A stretch of 64,000 nt of DNA from Paramixta manurensis (GTDB lineage: Bacteria > Pseudomonadota > Gammaproteobacteria > Enterobacterales > Enterobacteriaceae). The notes beneath the pieces were generated by a model. That model did no database searches and was not told the DNA's origin. It saw nothing but the letters and a program-made list of their open reading frames with translations. Position 1 is the stretch's first letter; every line of letters starts with the position of its first letter. The position numbers and the translations under genes are program-made. The stretch is from NCBI RefSeq assembly GCF_013285385.1, contig NZ_CP054212.1, forward strand, positions 248,001 through 312,000, read 5' to 3'. Positions 52,418 to 61,097 of the stretch are shown in pieces.

Positions 52418-52714
52418 TTACTGCGTATTGTTTTGATTCACTGGCGGCGCGGTGTTATTGCCCGGTTGTGAACGAATCACCCGTTGTTGCGCCTGGCTAC
52501 GCTGGTCCTGCAACTGGCGTTGCATGTTTTGGCTTTGCCGTTGCTGGTCCTGGCGCAGCTGCGTCTGCTGCTGTTGCTGCTGCGTGCGCATCTGGTTCTG
52601 CATCCGCTGCTGGCTCTGGTTATAGCTACGGTTGGGATAATAATTATTGTTAGGCGAGTTCGCCATGCTGCTGAGCGGCAACAGGGCGACAAAAATCAAG
52701 GGCCATCTCTTCAT
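52418..52714 (-). CDS. yhhA: DUF2756-type Gln-rich exported protein YhhA
   Basis: A 98-residue protein with a signal peptide (MKRWPLIFVALLPLSSMA-NS) and a low-complexity body extremely rich in Gln, Arg and Asn (RTQQQQQQTQLRQDQQRQSQ region). Its place between ugpQ and ggt and its composition match E. coli YhhA; the function is unknown. I used the ATG at 52714, four bases after GGAGGA with the signal peptide; a longer upstream frame is rejected. Confidence 0.85.
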   Translation of the reverse strand: MKRWPLIFVALLPLSSMANSPNNNYYPNRSYNQSQQRMQNQMRTQQQQQQTQLRQDQQRQSQNMQRQLQDQRSQAQQRVIRSQPGNNTAPPVNQNNTQ

Positions 52715-52927
52715 CGTTCCTCCTTCATTTCCATCGTGATGCGACTCAACCGGATGTGTCGGCATGCTGTGGCCGGTTTTACCGCCTGCGATAAGTTTAA
52801 CCTGGCTCACAGCGTTCAGCGCTAATCATTAGCCTAATTTGACTTTGTATTCGCTTTTTTGCTTGTTTTGTACACACTTAGAAGCGGGATATCTACTGTA
52901 AACAAGTATAAAAAAGAGGAAGGCAGG

Positions 52928-54676
52928 ATGAAAAAGCTGGGTACAGCGCGACGTGTTTCCTGGTCGCTGATGGCATGTTTATTTATCTGGCAAGGAGGAG
53001 AAGCGCTCGCCGCCTCACCGCCAGTGTCTTACGGCGTGGAAGCGGATACTTTCCATCCGGTAAAAGCGCAACACGGGATGGTCGCTTCAGTCGATGCGAC
53101 CGCCACGCAAGTCGGCGTGGAGATTTTACGCCAGGGCGGCAATGCGGTAGACGCCGCCGTGGCGGTGGGTTTTGCGCTGGCGGTCACCCATCCACAGGCC
53201 GGTAATCTTGGCGGCGGCGGGTTTATGATGCTACGTACCGCGTCTGGTCGCACCACGGCGATTGATTTTCGTGAAATGGCGCCGGGCAAAGCGAGCCGCG
53301 ATATGTTCCTCGATGCGCAAGGCAATGCTGATAGCAAACTGTCGTTAACCTCACCGCTGGCGTCGGGAACGCCAGGTACGGTTGCTGGCTTTGCGCTGGC
53401 GGCGCAAAAGTATGGCACGTTACCGCTGAGTAAATTGCTCCAGCCAGCCATTGACCTGGCGCGTAAAGGGATCGTGGTGAACGATGCCCTCGCCGATGAC
53501 CTGAACGTCTATGGTAAAGAAGTCCTGCTTAACCATCCAAATAGTAAAGCCATTTTCTTTAAAACCGATGGCACGCCCTATAAAAAAGGGGAACGCCTGA
53601 TACAACGCAATTTGGCGCATAGCCTTTCGTTAATCGCTCAACAGGGGCCGAAAGCATTTTATCAAGGCGAAATTGCCGATGAGATTGCCGGCGAGATGGC
53701 GCAACATGGCGGGTTGATGGGTAAAGCGGATTTGGCAGCCTATCGGGCAGTAGAACGCCAGCCAGTGAGCGGCACCTATCGCGGCTATGAAGTGTTCTCG
53801 ATGCCGCCGCCATCATCGGGGGGGATTCATATTGTGCAAATTTTGAATATCCTTGAAAACTTCGATCTGGCGAAAATGGGCTTTGGCAGCGCAGATGCGA
53901 TGCAGGTTATTGCCGAGGCTGAGAAATACGCGTATGCCGACCGTTCAGAATATCTTGGCGATCCTGACTTTGTAAAAGTGCCGTCGCAAGCCTTGACCAG
54001 TAAGGCATATGCGAAAGCGATCGCACAAAAAATCGATCTGGCGAAAGCGCGTCCTTCCAGTGAAATTAAACCCGGTAAACTCGCGCCTTATGAAAGCAAC
54101 CAAACCACGCACTTCTCAGTGGTCGATCGGCAGGGTAACGCCGTGGCAGTGACCTATACGTTGAATACCAATTTTGGTAGTGGGATTGTGGCCGGGAAGA
54201 GCGGCATTTTGCTGAATAACGAAATGGATGATTTCTCTGCCAAACCGGGTACGCCGAATGTGTATGGTTTAGTGGGAGGTGAGGCGAATGCCGTGCAACC
54301 GGCGAAACGCCCACTCTCCTCCATGTCGCCAACCATTATCGCGAAAGATGGCAAAACCTGGCTGGTGACCGGTAGCCCAGGCGGTAGCCGTATTATCACC
54401 ACCGTGCTGCAAATGGTGGTAAACAGCATTGATTTTGGCATGAACGTTGCCGAAGCAACCAATGCGCCGCGTTTCCATCATCAGTGGCTGCCGGACGAGT
54501 TACGGGTTGAGAAGGGCTTTAGCCCGGATACGTTAAAACTGCTGGAAGCGAAAGGGCAGCATGTCAAAGTCGAACCAGCCATGGGCAGTACGCAGAGCAT
54601 TATGATTGGCCCGGATGGCATGCTGTATGGCGCCTCCGATCCGCGTACCGTTGACGATCTCACCGCCGGCTATTAA
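52928..54676 (+). CDS. ggt: Gamma-glutamyltransferase (glutathione hydrolase)
   Basis: A 582-residue periplasmic N-terminal-nucleophile enzyme that hydrolyses glutathione and transfers gamma-glutamyl groups. A signal peptide ends near ALA-ASPPVSYG. The precursor cleaves itself before the catalytic Thr, here Thr394 in SNQTTHFSVVD. The lid/substrate region LNNEMDDFSAKPGTPNVYGLVGG (in parts), PLSSMSPTI and GSPGGSRIITTVLQM are conserved. The ATG at 52928 follows AGGAAGGCAGG; the longer frame upstream is not needed. Confidence 0.97.
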   Translation: MKKLGTARRVSWSLMACLFIWQGGEALAASPPVSYGVEADTFHPVKAQHGMVASVDATATQVGVEILRQGGNAVDAAVAVGFALAVTHPQAGNLGGGGFMMLRTASGRTTAIDFREMAPGKASRDMFLDAQGNADSKLSLTSPLASGTPGTVAGFALAAQKYGTLPLSKLLQPAIDLARKGIVVNDALADDLNVYGKEVLLNHPNSKAIFFKTDGTPYKKGERLIQRNLAHSLSLIAQQGPKAFYQGEIADEIAGEMAQHGGLMGKADLAAYRAVERQPVSGTYRGYEVFSMPPPSSGGIHIVQILNILENFDLAKMGFGSADAMQVIAEAEKYAYADRSEYLGDPDFVKVPSQALTSKAYAKAIAQKIDLAKARPSSEIKPGKLAPYESNQTTHFSVVDRQGNAVAVTYTLNTNFGSGIVAGKSGILLNNEMDDFSAKPGTPNVYGLVGGEANAVQPAKRPLSSMSPTIIAKDGKTWLVTGSPGGSRIITTVLQMVVNSIDFGMNVAEATNAPRFHHQWLPDELRVEKGFSPDTLKLLEAKGQHVKVEPAMGSTQSIMIGPDGMLYGASDPRTVDDLTAGY

Positions 54677-54687
54677 GCCGCAGTCAG

Positions 54688-54720
54688 GACGGGCAGTATT
54701 ACCGCTGCCCGTCTCTTTCT
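54688..54720 (+). terminator. Terminator of ggt
   Basis: Nine-base stem GACGGGCAG / CTGCCCGTC with an 8-nt loop followed by TCTTTCTT, 12 bp after the ggt stop. Confidence 0.8.
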
Positions 54721-54804
54721 TGCCAAACGAAAGCCCTGATGAGCGTTAGCGCATTCAGAAACAGAATTCCATGATTGCGAAATGAAATTAATTGCAAAAA
54801 CGGC

Positions 54805-54834
54805 TTTACAAACACGAATGAGAATGATTATTAT
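54805..54834 (+). promoter_or_regulatory. Fur-controlled ryhB promoter
   Basis: A -35 TTTACA (54805-54810) and -10 TATTAT (54829-54834) are 18 bp apart. TGAGAATGATTATTA (54819-54833) matches the Fur core TGATAATNATTATCA at 12 of 14 defined positions and covers the -10, so Fur-Fe(II) would block transcription and iron starvation would release it. Confidence 0.85.
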
Positions 54835-54840
54835 TGCATT

Positions 54841-54936
54841 GCGTTCTCAGGTAGCCCTCCAGGCCACTTGTGAAGGCACGACATTGCTCACATTGCTTCC
54901 AGTATTTCTTAGCCAGCTCGGGTGCTGGCTTTTTTT
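54841..54936 (+). ncRNA. ryhB: Small regulatory RNA RyhB
   Basis: About 95 nt. The central GCACGACATTGCTCACATTG (54874-54893) and the following TTCCAGTATT match E. coli RyhB, including the seed that pairs with sodB, sdhCDAB and other iron-protein messages. The 3' end is the conserved Rho-independent terminator AGCCAGC / GCTGGCT (54911-54930) with a T8 tail needed for Hfq binding. The 5' part (54841-54870) diverges, as it does between genera. The Fur box overlaps its -10. RyhB with Hfq represses iron-using proteins when iron is scarce. In E. coli it lies in the same chromosomal region. Confidence 0.95.
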
Positions 54937-55055
54937 TATCCTCATTTCCTGGCTTTAACTACTTCATTTTTTTTGAACAGAGAGATGAAGTTTTTCAGCT
55001 ATCATCAGGTTAACTTCAGGCGCAGACTACGTAAAAAGATTGAGGAGAGTTGAAC

Positions 55056-55751
55056 ATGATCTATTTACGTAAAGCTGAACAACGCGGTCACGCCAATCAT
55101 GGTTGGCTGGATAGCTGGCATACCTTCTCGTTTGCCGATTACTACGATCCCGATTTCATGGGGTTCTCCGCGCTGCGGGTAATTAATGAAGATGTGATCG
55201 ATGCCGGAAAAGGCTTCGGTACGCATCCGCATAAAGACATGGAGATTCTGACCTATGTGCTGTCCGGCACTGTTGAACATCAGGACAGCATGGGGAACCA
55301 AGAGCAGATCCCGGCAGGCGAGTTTCAGATTATGAGCGCCGGTACCGGCGTTCGTCACTCAGAGTACAATGCCAGTAATAGTGAGCCGCTCCATCTGTAT
55401 CAAATCTGGATTATTCCGGAGAAAAACGGCATTACACCGCGTTACGAACAACGCCGTTTTGCCGATATTGAAGGGCGTCAGTTGATCCTCACCCCGGAGG
55501 GTCGTGATGGGTCGCTGAAAGTGTACCAGGATATGACGTTATCGCGCTGGGTGCTGAAACCACAGGAGCAGGCGGACGTTGAGGTGGATGCCGCTCGCCG
55601 TATCTGGATCCAGGTGGTAAAAGGTAAGGTTAATATCAACGGTCAGCCGGTAAGTACCAGCGATGCACTGGCTGTCTGGGATGAAAGTCACTTGACGCTA
55701 CAGGCGGATAGCGAGGCTGAAATCCTGATGTTCGATTTACCGCCGGTCTAA
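55056..55751 (+). CDS. yhhW: Pirin-family protein YhhW (quercetin 2,3-dioxygenase-type)
   Basis: A 231-residue bicupin. HANHGWLDSWHTFSFA, the metal-binding GTHPHKDMEILTYVLSG with two His and a Glu, and MSAGTGVRHSEYN match E. coli YhhW, which has quercetinase activity in vitro; the physiological substrate is unknown. I used the ATG at 55056, seven bases after GAGGAGAG; a TTG two codons earlier is unlikely. It ends at a hairpin. Confidence 0.95.
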   Translation: MIYLRKAEQRGHANHGWLDSWHTFSFADYYDPDFMGFSALRVINEDVIDAGKGFGTHPHKDMEILTYVLSGTVEHQDSMGNQEQIPAGEFQIMSAGTGVRHSEYNASNSEPLHLYQIWIIPEKNGITPRYEQRRFADIEGRQLILTPEGRDGSLKVYQDMTLSRWVLKPQEQADVEVDAARRIWIQVVKGKVNINGQPVSTSDALAVWDESHLTLQADSEAEILMFDLPPV

Positions 55752-55763
55752 CGTTGATGATAA

Positions 55764-55790
55764 AAATGGGCGCAGTTCTCGCGCCCATTT
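55764..55790 (+). terminator. Terminator-like hairpin after yhhW
   Basis: Ten-base stem AAATGGGCGC / GCGCCCATTT with a 7-nt loop; the A- and T-rich stem ends would serve as terminator in either direction. Confidence 0.7.
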
Positions 55791-55860
55791 ACTTCCGTTC
55801 TCCCCGCCGCCGCGTTTTTTTTGTAAACTCAACCTATTCCTCCATTCACCGCTGATAACG

Positions 55861-56856
55861 ATGAAGAAAAAAAGACCCGTCCTACAGGATGTCGCCGATC
55901 GCGTTGGCATCACCAAAATGACCGTCAGCCGCTATCTACGCAATCCTGAGCAGGTATCCAGCGCGTTGCGGGAAAAAATCGCCGTGGCGTTGGATGAGCT
56001 AGGTTACATCCCGAATCGTGCGCCGGACATGTTATCAAATGCGACCAGTCGGGCGATTGGTGTGTTGTTGCCGTCGCTCACCAACCAAGTGTTCGCCGAT
56101 GTGCTGCGCGGCATTGAAACTGTCACTGATGCGGCGGGCTATCAAACTTTACTGGGTCACTTTGGCTATAACCGGGAAAAAGAAGAAGGTCAGCTACGCT
56201 CTTTATTGGGCTGGAATATTGATGGCTTGATTCTAACGGAGCGGACACATACGCCGGGCAGTTTACGGATGATTGAAACCGCCGGGATCCCGGTGATCGA
56301 GATGATGGATTGTGTTTCTCCCTGCCTGGATATGGCAGTCGGCTTTGACAATGTGGAAGCTGCCCGTCAAATGACACACACCATTTTGGCTAAAGGGCAT
56401 CGCCATACGGTATATCTCGGCGCGCGGCTGGATGAGCGCACTTTGCTAAAGCAACAAGGCTATGAGATCGCCATGCGCGAGGCGAACCTGGAACCGCGTA
56501 GTGTGATGATGGAGGAAGCCTCATCGTTCAGTGCCGGTACGTTGCTGCTGCGTGAGGCGCAACGGCGCTATCCGCAAACCGATAGCCTATTCTGTACCAA
56601 TGATGATTTGGCGATAGGGGCAATGTTTGAATGCCAGCGCCAGGGGCTACGTGTGCCAGAGCAGATGGCGATTGCTGGTTTCCACGGGCACGATATTACT
56701 CAAGTGGTCACGCCGCGTTTGGCGACGGTGATTACGCCGCGTGAGCGAATGGGGGAAATCGCCGCCTCAATGTTATTGGCACGTATTAGTGGCGATCGCG
56801 ATGCCAAACTGCCGGTGAATGTGGGGTTTGAAATAGCGGAAGGGGGCAGCATCTGA
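55861..56856 (+). CDS. gntR: Gluconate-responsive LacI-family repressor GntR
   Basis: A 331-residue repressor. The N-terminal helix-turn-helix VLQDVADRVGITKMTVSRYL is followed by a periplasmic-binding-protein-like effector domain (AIGVLLPSLTNQVFADVLRG, CTNDDLAIGAMFECQ). It represses gluconate uptake and phosphorylation genes in the absence of gluconate. A 16-bp palindromic operator lies between it and gntK. Confidence 0.96.
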   Translation: MKKKRPVLQDVADRVGITKMTVSRYLRNPEQVSSALREKIAVALDELGYIPNRAPDMLSNATSRAIGVLLPSLTNQVFADVLRGIETVTDAAGYQTLLGHFGYNREKEEGQLRSLLGWNIDGLILTERTHTPGSLRMIETAGIPVIEMMDCVSPCLDMAVGFDNVEAARQMTHTILAKGHRHTVYLGARLDERTLLKQQGYEIAMREANLEPRSVMMEEASSFSAGTLLLREAQRRYPQTDSLFCTNDDLAIGAMFECQRQGLRVPEQMAIAGFHGHDITQVVTPRLATVITPRERMGEIAASMLLARISGDRDAKLPVNVGFEIAEGGSI

Positions 56857-56949
56857 TTTTGGCGCTTTTTTGAAGTCGCTCACAATTTCCGATGTTTCTG
56901 CCTGCAGTGGTTGCGTGTAAGAGCGCACGCCCTGACAATGCCGTTAGTA

Positions 56950-56965
56950 ATGTTATCGGTAACAT
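56950..56965 (+). promoter_or_regulatory. GntR operator upstream of gntK
   Basis: ATGTTATCGGTAACAT is a near-perfect palindrome (one mismatched pair) that fits the GntR consensus ATGTTACC-GGTAACAT. It lies 28 bp before the gntK start, where repressor would block gntKU transcription. Confidence 0.88.
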
Positions 56966-56993
56966 ACTGTTTTCATCTGCGGGAGCCATAACA

Positions 56994-57530
56994 ATGAAAA
57001 CCCATCCTTCGTCGCATCATGTCTTTGTCTTGATGGGCGTATCCGGCAGCGGTAAGTCCGCCGTAGCCAACGATGTTTCTTACCAAATGAAGAGCGCGTT
57101 TCTGGACGGGGATTTTCTTCATCCGCGCGCCAATATTCTTAAAATGGCTGAAGGGCATCCGCTGGATGATAACGATCGTCGGCCTTGGCTGGAGTCGCTG
57201 AATGATGCGGCTTTTGCCATGCAGCGTACTAATGACGTCTCGATTATCGTCTGTTCCGCGCTGAAAAAAAGCTATCGCGATATTTTGCGGAAAGATAACC
57301 AAAATCTGTCGTTTATTTATCTTAAAGGTGATTTCGCCACCATTGAAGCGCGTCTAAAGGCGCGTAAAGGGCACTTCTTTAAAACGCAAATGCTGGTCAC
57401 GCAATTTGAGACGTTAGAAGAGCCGGGAGCGGATGAGCCGGATGTGTTAGTCGTGGATATTAATCATTCTCTGGACGAGGTTGTGACTGCGACCATCGCG
57501 ACGATCGAGGATGCGATCAAAAAGGATTAG
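56994..57530 (+). CDS. gntK: Gluconokinase
   Basis: A 178-residue thermoresistant gluconokinase that phosphorylates gluconate to 6-phosphogluconate. The P-loop GVSGSGKS is at residues 15-22, with FLDGDFLHPRANILKMAEG and DNDRRPWL following. The ATG at 56994 follows GGGAG; a longer frame upstream would read through the GntR operator and is rejected. It is followed 6 nt later by gntU. Confidence 0.96.
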   Translation: MKTHPSSHHVFVLMGVSGSGKSAVANDVSYQMKSAFLDGDFLHPRANILKMAEGHPLDDNDRRPWLESLNDAAFAMQRTNDVSIIVCSALKKSYRDILRKDNQNLSFIYLKGDFATIEARLKARKGHFFKTQMLVTQFETLEEPGADEPDVLVVDINHSLDEVVTATIATIEDAIKKD

Positions 57531-57536
57531 CTGTTA

Positions 57537-58877
57537 ATGAGTACTGCAACACTGGTTTTGACGGCAGTAGGTTCGGTGTTACTACTGCTGTTTTTAGTTA
57601 TGAAAGCGCGTATGCACGCCTTTGTCGCGCTGATGGTGGTTTCCATTGGGGCCGGTCTGTTCTCCGGAATGCCTCTCGATAAAATAGCCGATACCATGCA
57701 AAAAGGGATGGGTGGTACGCTCGGCTTTTTGGCGATTGTGGTGGCGTTGGGCGCGATGTTCGGCAAAATTTTGTATGAAACCGGCGCGGTGGATCAAATC
57801 GCGGTGCGTATGCTGAAAGTCTTTGGTGAACATCGGGCGCATTACGCGATGGGCATCGCCGGTTTGATTTGCGCGTTGCCGCTGTTTTTTGAGGTGGCGA
57901 TTGTGTTGTTGATCAACATCGCTTTTGCCGTCGCGCGACGCACCCATGACAATCTGGTGAAGTTGGTGATTCCGCTGTTTGCGGGCGTCGCGGCTTCTGC
58001 GGCCTTCTTGTTACCCGGCCCTGCGCCGATGTTGCTTGCCTCACAGATGCATGTTGATTTTGGCTGGATGATTTTGTTGGGGCTGTGCGCCGCCATCCCC
58101 AGCATGATTATCGCCGGGCCGTTATTTGGCCTGTTTATCAGCCGCCATGTGGAATTTACCCTGCCGACAGAGAATACACAGCCGGACGTTGAGAGTGGGA
58201 AATTACCGTCGTTTGGGTTTAGCCTGTCGCTAATTCTGTTTCCCTTAGTGTTGGTAGGGCTAAAAACCATTGGCGCACGGTTTGTCGCCGAAGGCACCTC
58301 ACTGTATCAATGGCTGGAGTTTCTTGGACATCCGTTTACCGCCATTCTGTTGGCCTGCCTGCTGGCGATTTATGGCCTGGCTTATCGCCAGGGCATGGAC
58401 AAAGAAAAGGTGATGCAAATTTGCGGCAGCGCGTTACAGCCAGCGGGGATTATTTTGTTGGTGATTGGCGCTGGCGGCGTGTTTAAGCAGGTGCTGGTGG
58501 ATTCCGGCGTGGGGCCGGCACTGGGCCATGCGTTGACCGGCGCGGGTCTACCGATTGCGCTGGCTTGCTTTATCTTGGCCGCGGCGGTACGCATTATTCA
58601 GGGGTCGGCCACCGTCGCGTGCCTGACTGCGGTCGGTTTGGTGATGCCGGTGATTGAGCCGTTGCATTACTCCGGCGCGCAGATGGCGGCGTTATCTCTC
58701 TGTATTGCCGGTGGGTCGATTGTGTTTAGCCACGTTAATGATGCCGGTTTTTGGTTGTTCGGGCGTTTTACCGGGGCGACCGAAGGCCAAACCTTGAAAA
58801 CCTGGACGCTGATGGAAACCCTTCTTGGCACAGTCGGTGCATTGGTCGGTATGGCGGCGTTTAGCTTGTTATCGTAA
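57537..58877 (+). CDS. gntU: Low-affinity gluconate transporter GntU
   Basis: A 446-residue GntP-family H+/gluconate symporter with about 12-14 membrane segments, of the same length as E. coli GntU and similar throughout: GAGLFSGMPLDKIADTMQKG (in parts), LPLFFEVAIVLLINIAFAV, FLLPGPAPMLLASQM and AGGSIVFSHVNDAGFW. It forms an operon with gntK. Confidence 0.96.
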   Translation: MSTATLVLTAVGSVLLLLFLVMKARMHAFVALMVVSIGAGLFSGMPLDKIADTMQKGMGGTLGFLAIVVALGAMFGKILYETGAVDQIAVRMLKVFGEHRAHYAMGIAGLICALPLFFEVAIVLLINIAFAVARRTHDNLVKLVIPLFAGVAASAAFLLPGPAPMLLASQMHVDFGWMILLGLCAAIPSMIIAGPLFGLFISRHVEFTLPTENTQPDVESGKLPSFGFSLSLILFPLVLVGLKTIGARFVAEGTSLYQWLEFLGHPFTAILLACLLAIYGLAYRQGMDKEKVMQICGSALQPAGIILLVIGAGGVFKQVLVDSGVGPALGHALTGAGLPIALACFILAAAVRIIQGSATVACLTAVGLVMPVIEPLHYSGAQMAALSLCIAGGSIVFSHVNDAGFWLFGRFTGATEGQTLKTWTLMETLLGTVGALVGMAAFSLLS

Positions 58878-58882
58878 TTAAA

Positions 58883-58937
58883 AGCAGGCGAGATAAACCT
58901 CGCCTGCTAAGAGGTACAGGCCGCATTGGCGGCCTGA
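58883..58937 (+). terminator. Two adjacent hairpins after gntU
   Basis: A perfect 10-bp stem AGCAGGCGAG / CTCGCCTGCT (58883-58908, 6-nt loop) is followed by a second stem CAGGCCGC / GCGGCCTG at about 58918-58937. Neither has a T tract on the plus strand. They lie between convergent gntU and the short exported-protein gene and probably protect both 3' ends. Confidence 0.55.
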
Positions 58938-58949
58938 AGCTTACGACCT

Positions 58950-59366
58950 TTATTGCCGCGTTTTACTGAGTCCGACCTGGTTCAATTGAGATTTCTTCCA
59001 CAAATAAAAAGCCGGATTAGGCCCCCGTTCACTCTCCCAGCGCTCACCAAATTGGCTGCTTTCAACATGGTGATACCCCAGGGTAACCAGGTATTCTTTC
59101 AGAGCGACTTCGTTATCCGTATTGCTAAATACAATCGAACTGATCTCTGGTTTCCCACCATCTTGATGCTGCCAGGTGAAATAGTAATTATTAGAAATCC
59201 TTGGGGTGTTTTTAATCTCTTCATCAGTATAAAAAGAGTAAGTTAATCTATCGCTTTCTGTATATCCGGACGCTTTTTCAACTGTGGATACCATGTTGCA
59301 AGTAACCAGAATGAAAGCAATGAATAAGCACATAACGATTAGAATACATTTACTTATACTTTTCAA
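58950..59366 (-). CDS. Small exported/membrane-anchored protein of unknown family
   Basis: A 138-residue protein with a hydrophobic N-terminus (CILIVMCLFIAFILVTCNM). A Cys follows the hydrophobic core, but LVTC is a poor lipobox, so a lipoprotein or an uncleaved anchor are both possible. The rest is soluble (YFTWQHQDGGKPEISSIVFS, YLVTLGYHHVESSQFGERWE). The start is TTG at 59366, four bases after GGAGAG and overlapping the stop of the upstream gene, so the two are coupled. It is AT-rich compared with the neighbours. Function is unknown. Confidence 0.7.
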   Translation of the reverse strand: MKSISKCILIVMCLFIAFILVTCNMVSTVEKASGYTESDRLTYSFYTDEEIKNTPRISNNYYFTWQHQDGGKPEISSIVFSNTDNEVALKEYLVTLGYHHVESSQFGERWESERGPNPAFYLWKKSQLNQVGLSKTRQ

Positions 59367-60055
59367 GGAACTCTCCAGGTACCTATTTCCGTTATTATAC
59401 TTGCTTTATCAATGACTCGAACCACATCAGATGAAAAATCTGTAAAAGGTTCGATAGTTGTCATAAAACCAGGAAGGTTGCTTTTATAAGGTTTAAGCCT
59501 TGATAATTTATCGATTGGATCGGGAAAAAGCAATGGTCTAAAACCTGTGTTTTTGTAATCTCCTGGTGAGCCGTAATAGTCCCATCTTCTTAATGCTGAC
59601 TCTTTACTTACTGGCTTAATTAGAGAAAAGTAATTCATCGGTTGGATGACATTATAAAAGCCTAAAAGATCTGAAACCATATCTTCAGCGCTAAAGCCGC
59701 TATCAGTATACCAGCTAAACCATGGCATGGATTGCCAACTCTCGAACAATGAGGCCGTTTGCATCATCATGGCAAGCGCGATGCTATGACGCTCAGAAAG
59801 AGAACGCCCTCTTTTTATATTCCATCGAATATGGCGGCCCGTACCAAAATACCTATTTCGCATTGTTTGCTCATAATGGATAAGATAATAATGAGAGCCA
59901 GTGGCTTCACCCTTTTGGAACTGAAACAATATATCCCTTATGTCATTTCCTAATGCATGCCCAAGATCAATCCATCCAAGAACCTCAGTATAAATAAGCC
60001 CTCTACTATTAGGTGTGTAAATGGTTGGATCGATAATATCGATTCTTTTACTCAT
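59363..60055 (-). CDS. DUF4056-like protein of unknown function
   Basis: A 230-residue protein. SRGLIYTEVLGWIDLGHALG and the repeated aromatic residues recall the DUF4056 family, though I am not certain of the assignment. It has no clear signal peptide; SGFSAEDMVSDLLGFYNVIQP and LRRWDYYGSPGDYKNTGF are other notable stretches. It is followed directly by the short exported-protein gene (TTGA overlap). Both are AT-rich and lie between gntU and yhgN, where E. coli has no genes, so they look acquired. Confidence 0.65.
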   Translation of the reverse strand: MSKRIDIIDPTIYTPNSRGLIYTEVLGWIDLGHALGNDIRDILFQFQKGEATGSHYYLIHYEQTMRNRYFGTGRHIRWNIKRGRSLSERHSIALAMMMQTASLFESWQSMPWFSWYTDSGFSAEDMVSDLLGFYNVIQPMNYFSLIKPVSKESALRRWDYYGSPGDYKNTGFRPLLFPDPIDKLSRLKPYKSNLPGFMTTIEPFTDFSSDVVRVIDKASIITEIGTWRVP

Positions 60056-60297
60056 GCTAATATCCTTATCGTCACTCAGTAAACTCTATTCCTTTTTAGA
60101 TGTTTATCATGAAAGTTTTTCATCTACAAGCGCGTTTTGCTTAGCATGTGATGTAAAATATCTATGCTGATATTTAATTTTAATTAGGCAGGTAACTTAA
60201 TTGAGTTACGCTAACCTTCAGTTTTAAATCTAGTTACACGATTTAAAATATATGTCGAAATAGCCGATAGTGAACCAAGCGATGTGAGTAGAGAAAT
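60056..60297. other. AT-rich intergenic region before yhgN terminator
   Basis: About 240 bp, markedly AT-rich, presumably holding the promoter of the DUF4056-like pair on the minus strand. I see no gene, attachment site or inverted repeat that would mark an insertion boundary. Confidence 0.4.
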
Positions 60298-60325
60298 GAC
60301 AAAATCAGGGCCGCCGAAACGGCCC
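60298..60325 (-). terminator. Terminator of yhgN
   Basis: On the minus strand GGGCCG / CGGCCC (60308-60325, 6-nt loop) is followed by TGATTTTGTC, 25 bp after the yhgN stop. Confidence 0.7.
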
Positions 60326-60349
60326 GTTAGGTCAATTTCACTCGAAGCG

Positions 60350-60943
60350 TTAAATCTTCAGATAGGCGCGGATGCCGTCCAAAAACATCTGCGTGGCCAA
60401 CATAATCAAAATCAACCCCATCAGCCGCTCCAGCGCATTAACGCCCTTATCTCCCAGTAAACGCAAAAACAAACCGGAAAGCAGCAAAATGATCACCGTG
60501 GCGCCCCAGGCAATCAGTAAGGCGCCAACCAAATGCGTCATTTGCTGAGGATACTGGTGCGAAAGGAGCATCAGCGTCGCCAGCAACGAGGGGCCGGCGA
60601 CCAGCGGAATTGCCAACGGCACCAGGAAAGGCTCTTCGCCGACCGAAAGACCGGTGCTGCTGCTTTCACTGGAGGGAAAAATCATCTTGATGGCGATCAG
60701 GAACAGAATTATCCCGCCAGAGATGGAGACCGTCTCGGTGCGCAGGTTCAGAAACGCGAGAATCTTTTCCCCGGCAAATAAAAACAGCAGCATGATTGCC
60801 AATGCAATCAGCATCTCGCGGATCAGAACAACCCGTCGGCGTTTAGGTTCTAGATGCTTTAAAACCGACATAAAAATCGGCAAATTGCCCAGAGGGTCCA
60901 TAATAAGCAACAATAATATTGTTGCCGAAATCATTTCAGTCAT
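60350..60943 (-). CDS. yhgN: MarC-family inner-membrane protein YhgN
   Basis: A 197-residue membrane protein with six segments: MDPLGNLPIFMSVLKHLEPK at the N-terminus, TVSISGGIILFLIAIKMIFP, VPLAIPLVAGPSLLATLMLL and GVNALERLMGLILIMLATQM (family signatures of MarC/UPF0056). The function is unknown. It is divergent from asd as in E. coli. Confidence 0.95.
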   Translation of the reverse strand: MTEMISATILLLLIMDPLGNLPIFMSVLKHLEPKRRRVVLIREMLIALAIMLLFLFAGEKILAFLNLRTETVSISGGIILFLIAIKMIFPSSESSSTGLSVGEEPFLVPLAIPLVAGPSLLATLMLLSHQYPQQMTHLVGALLIAWGATVIILLLSGLFLRLLGDKGVNALERLMGLILIMLATQMFLDGIRAYLKI

Positions 60944-61097
60944 TTTGTCTTTCTCTATGCCTTACCGCCAACCGACGGTTATAAGCGACATTGCTGAAAA
61001 AACTGCCGCTATCGATTTAATTCACTTGCCAGAAATGCTGCATTTTGTAAGGTTGGAGGATAGAGGTAAATCACATTTTGCATTTGGGTATCAAAAG

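Noticed and set aside
60654..61097. N-terminal extension of asd by 148 residues
   Set aside because: The frame is open antisense to yhgN, but Asd orthologues start at MKSVG and the extension has no relation to the family.
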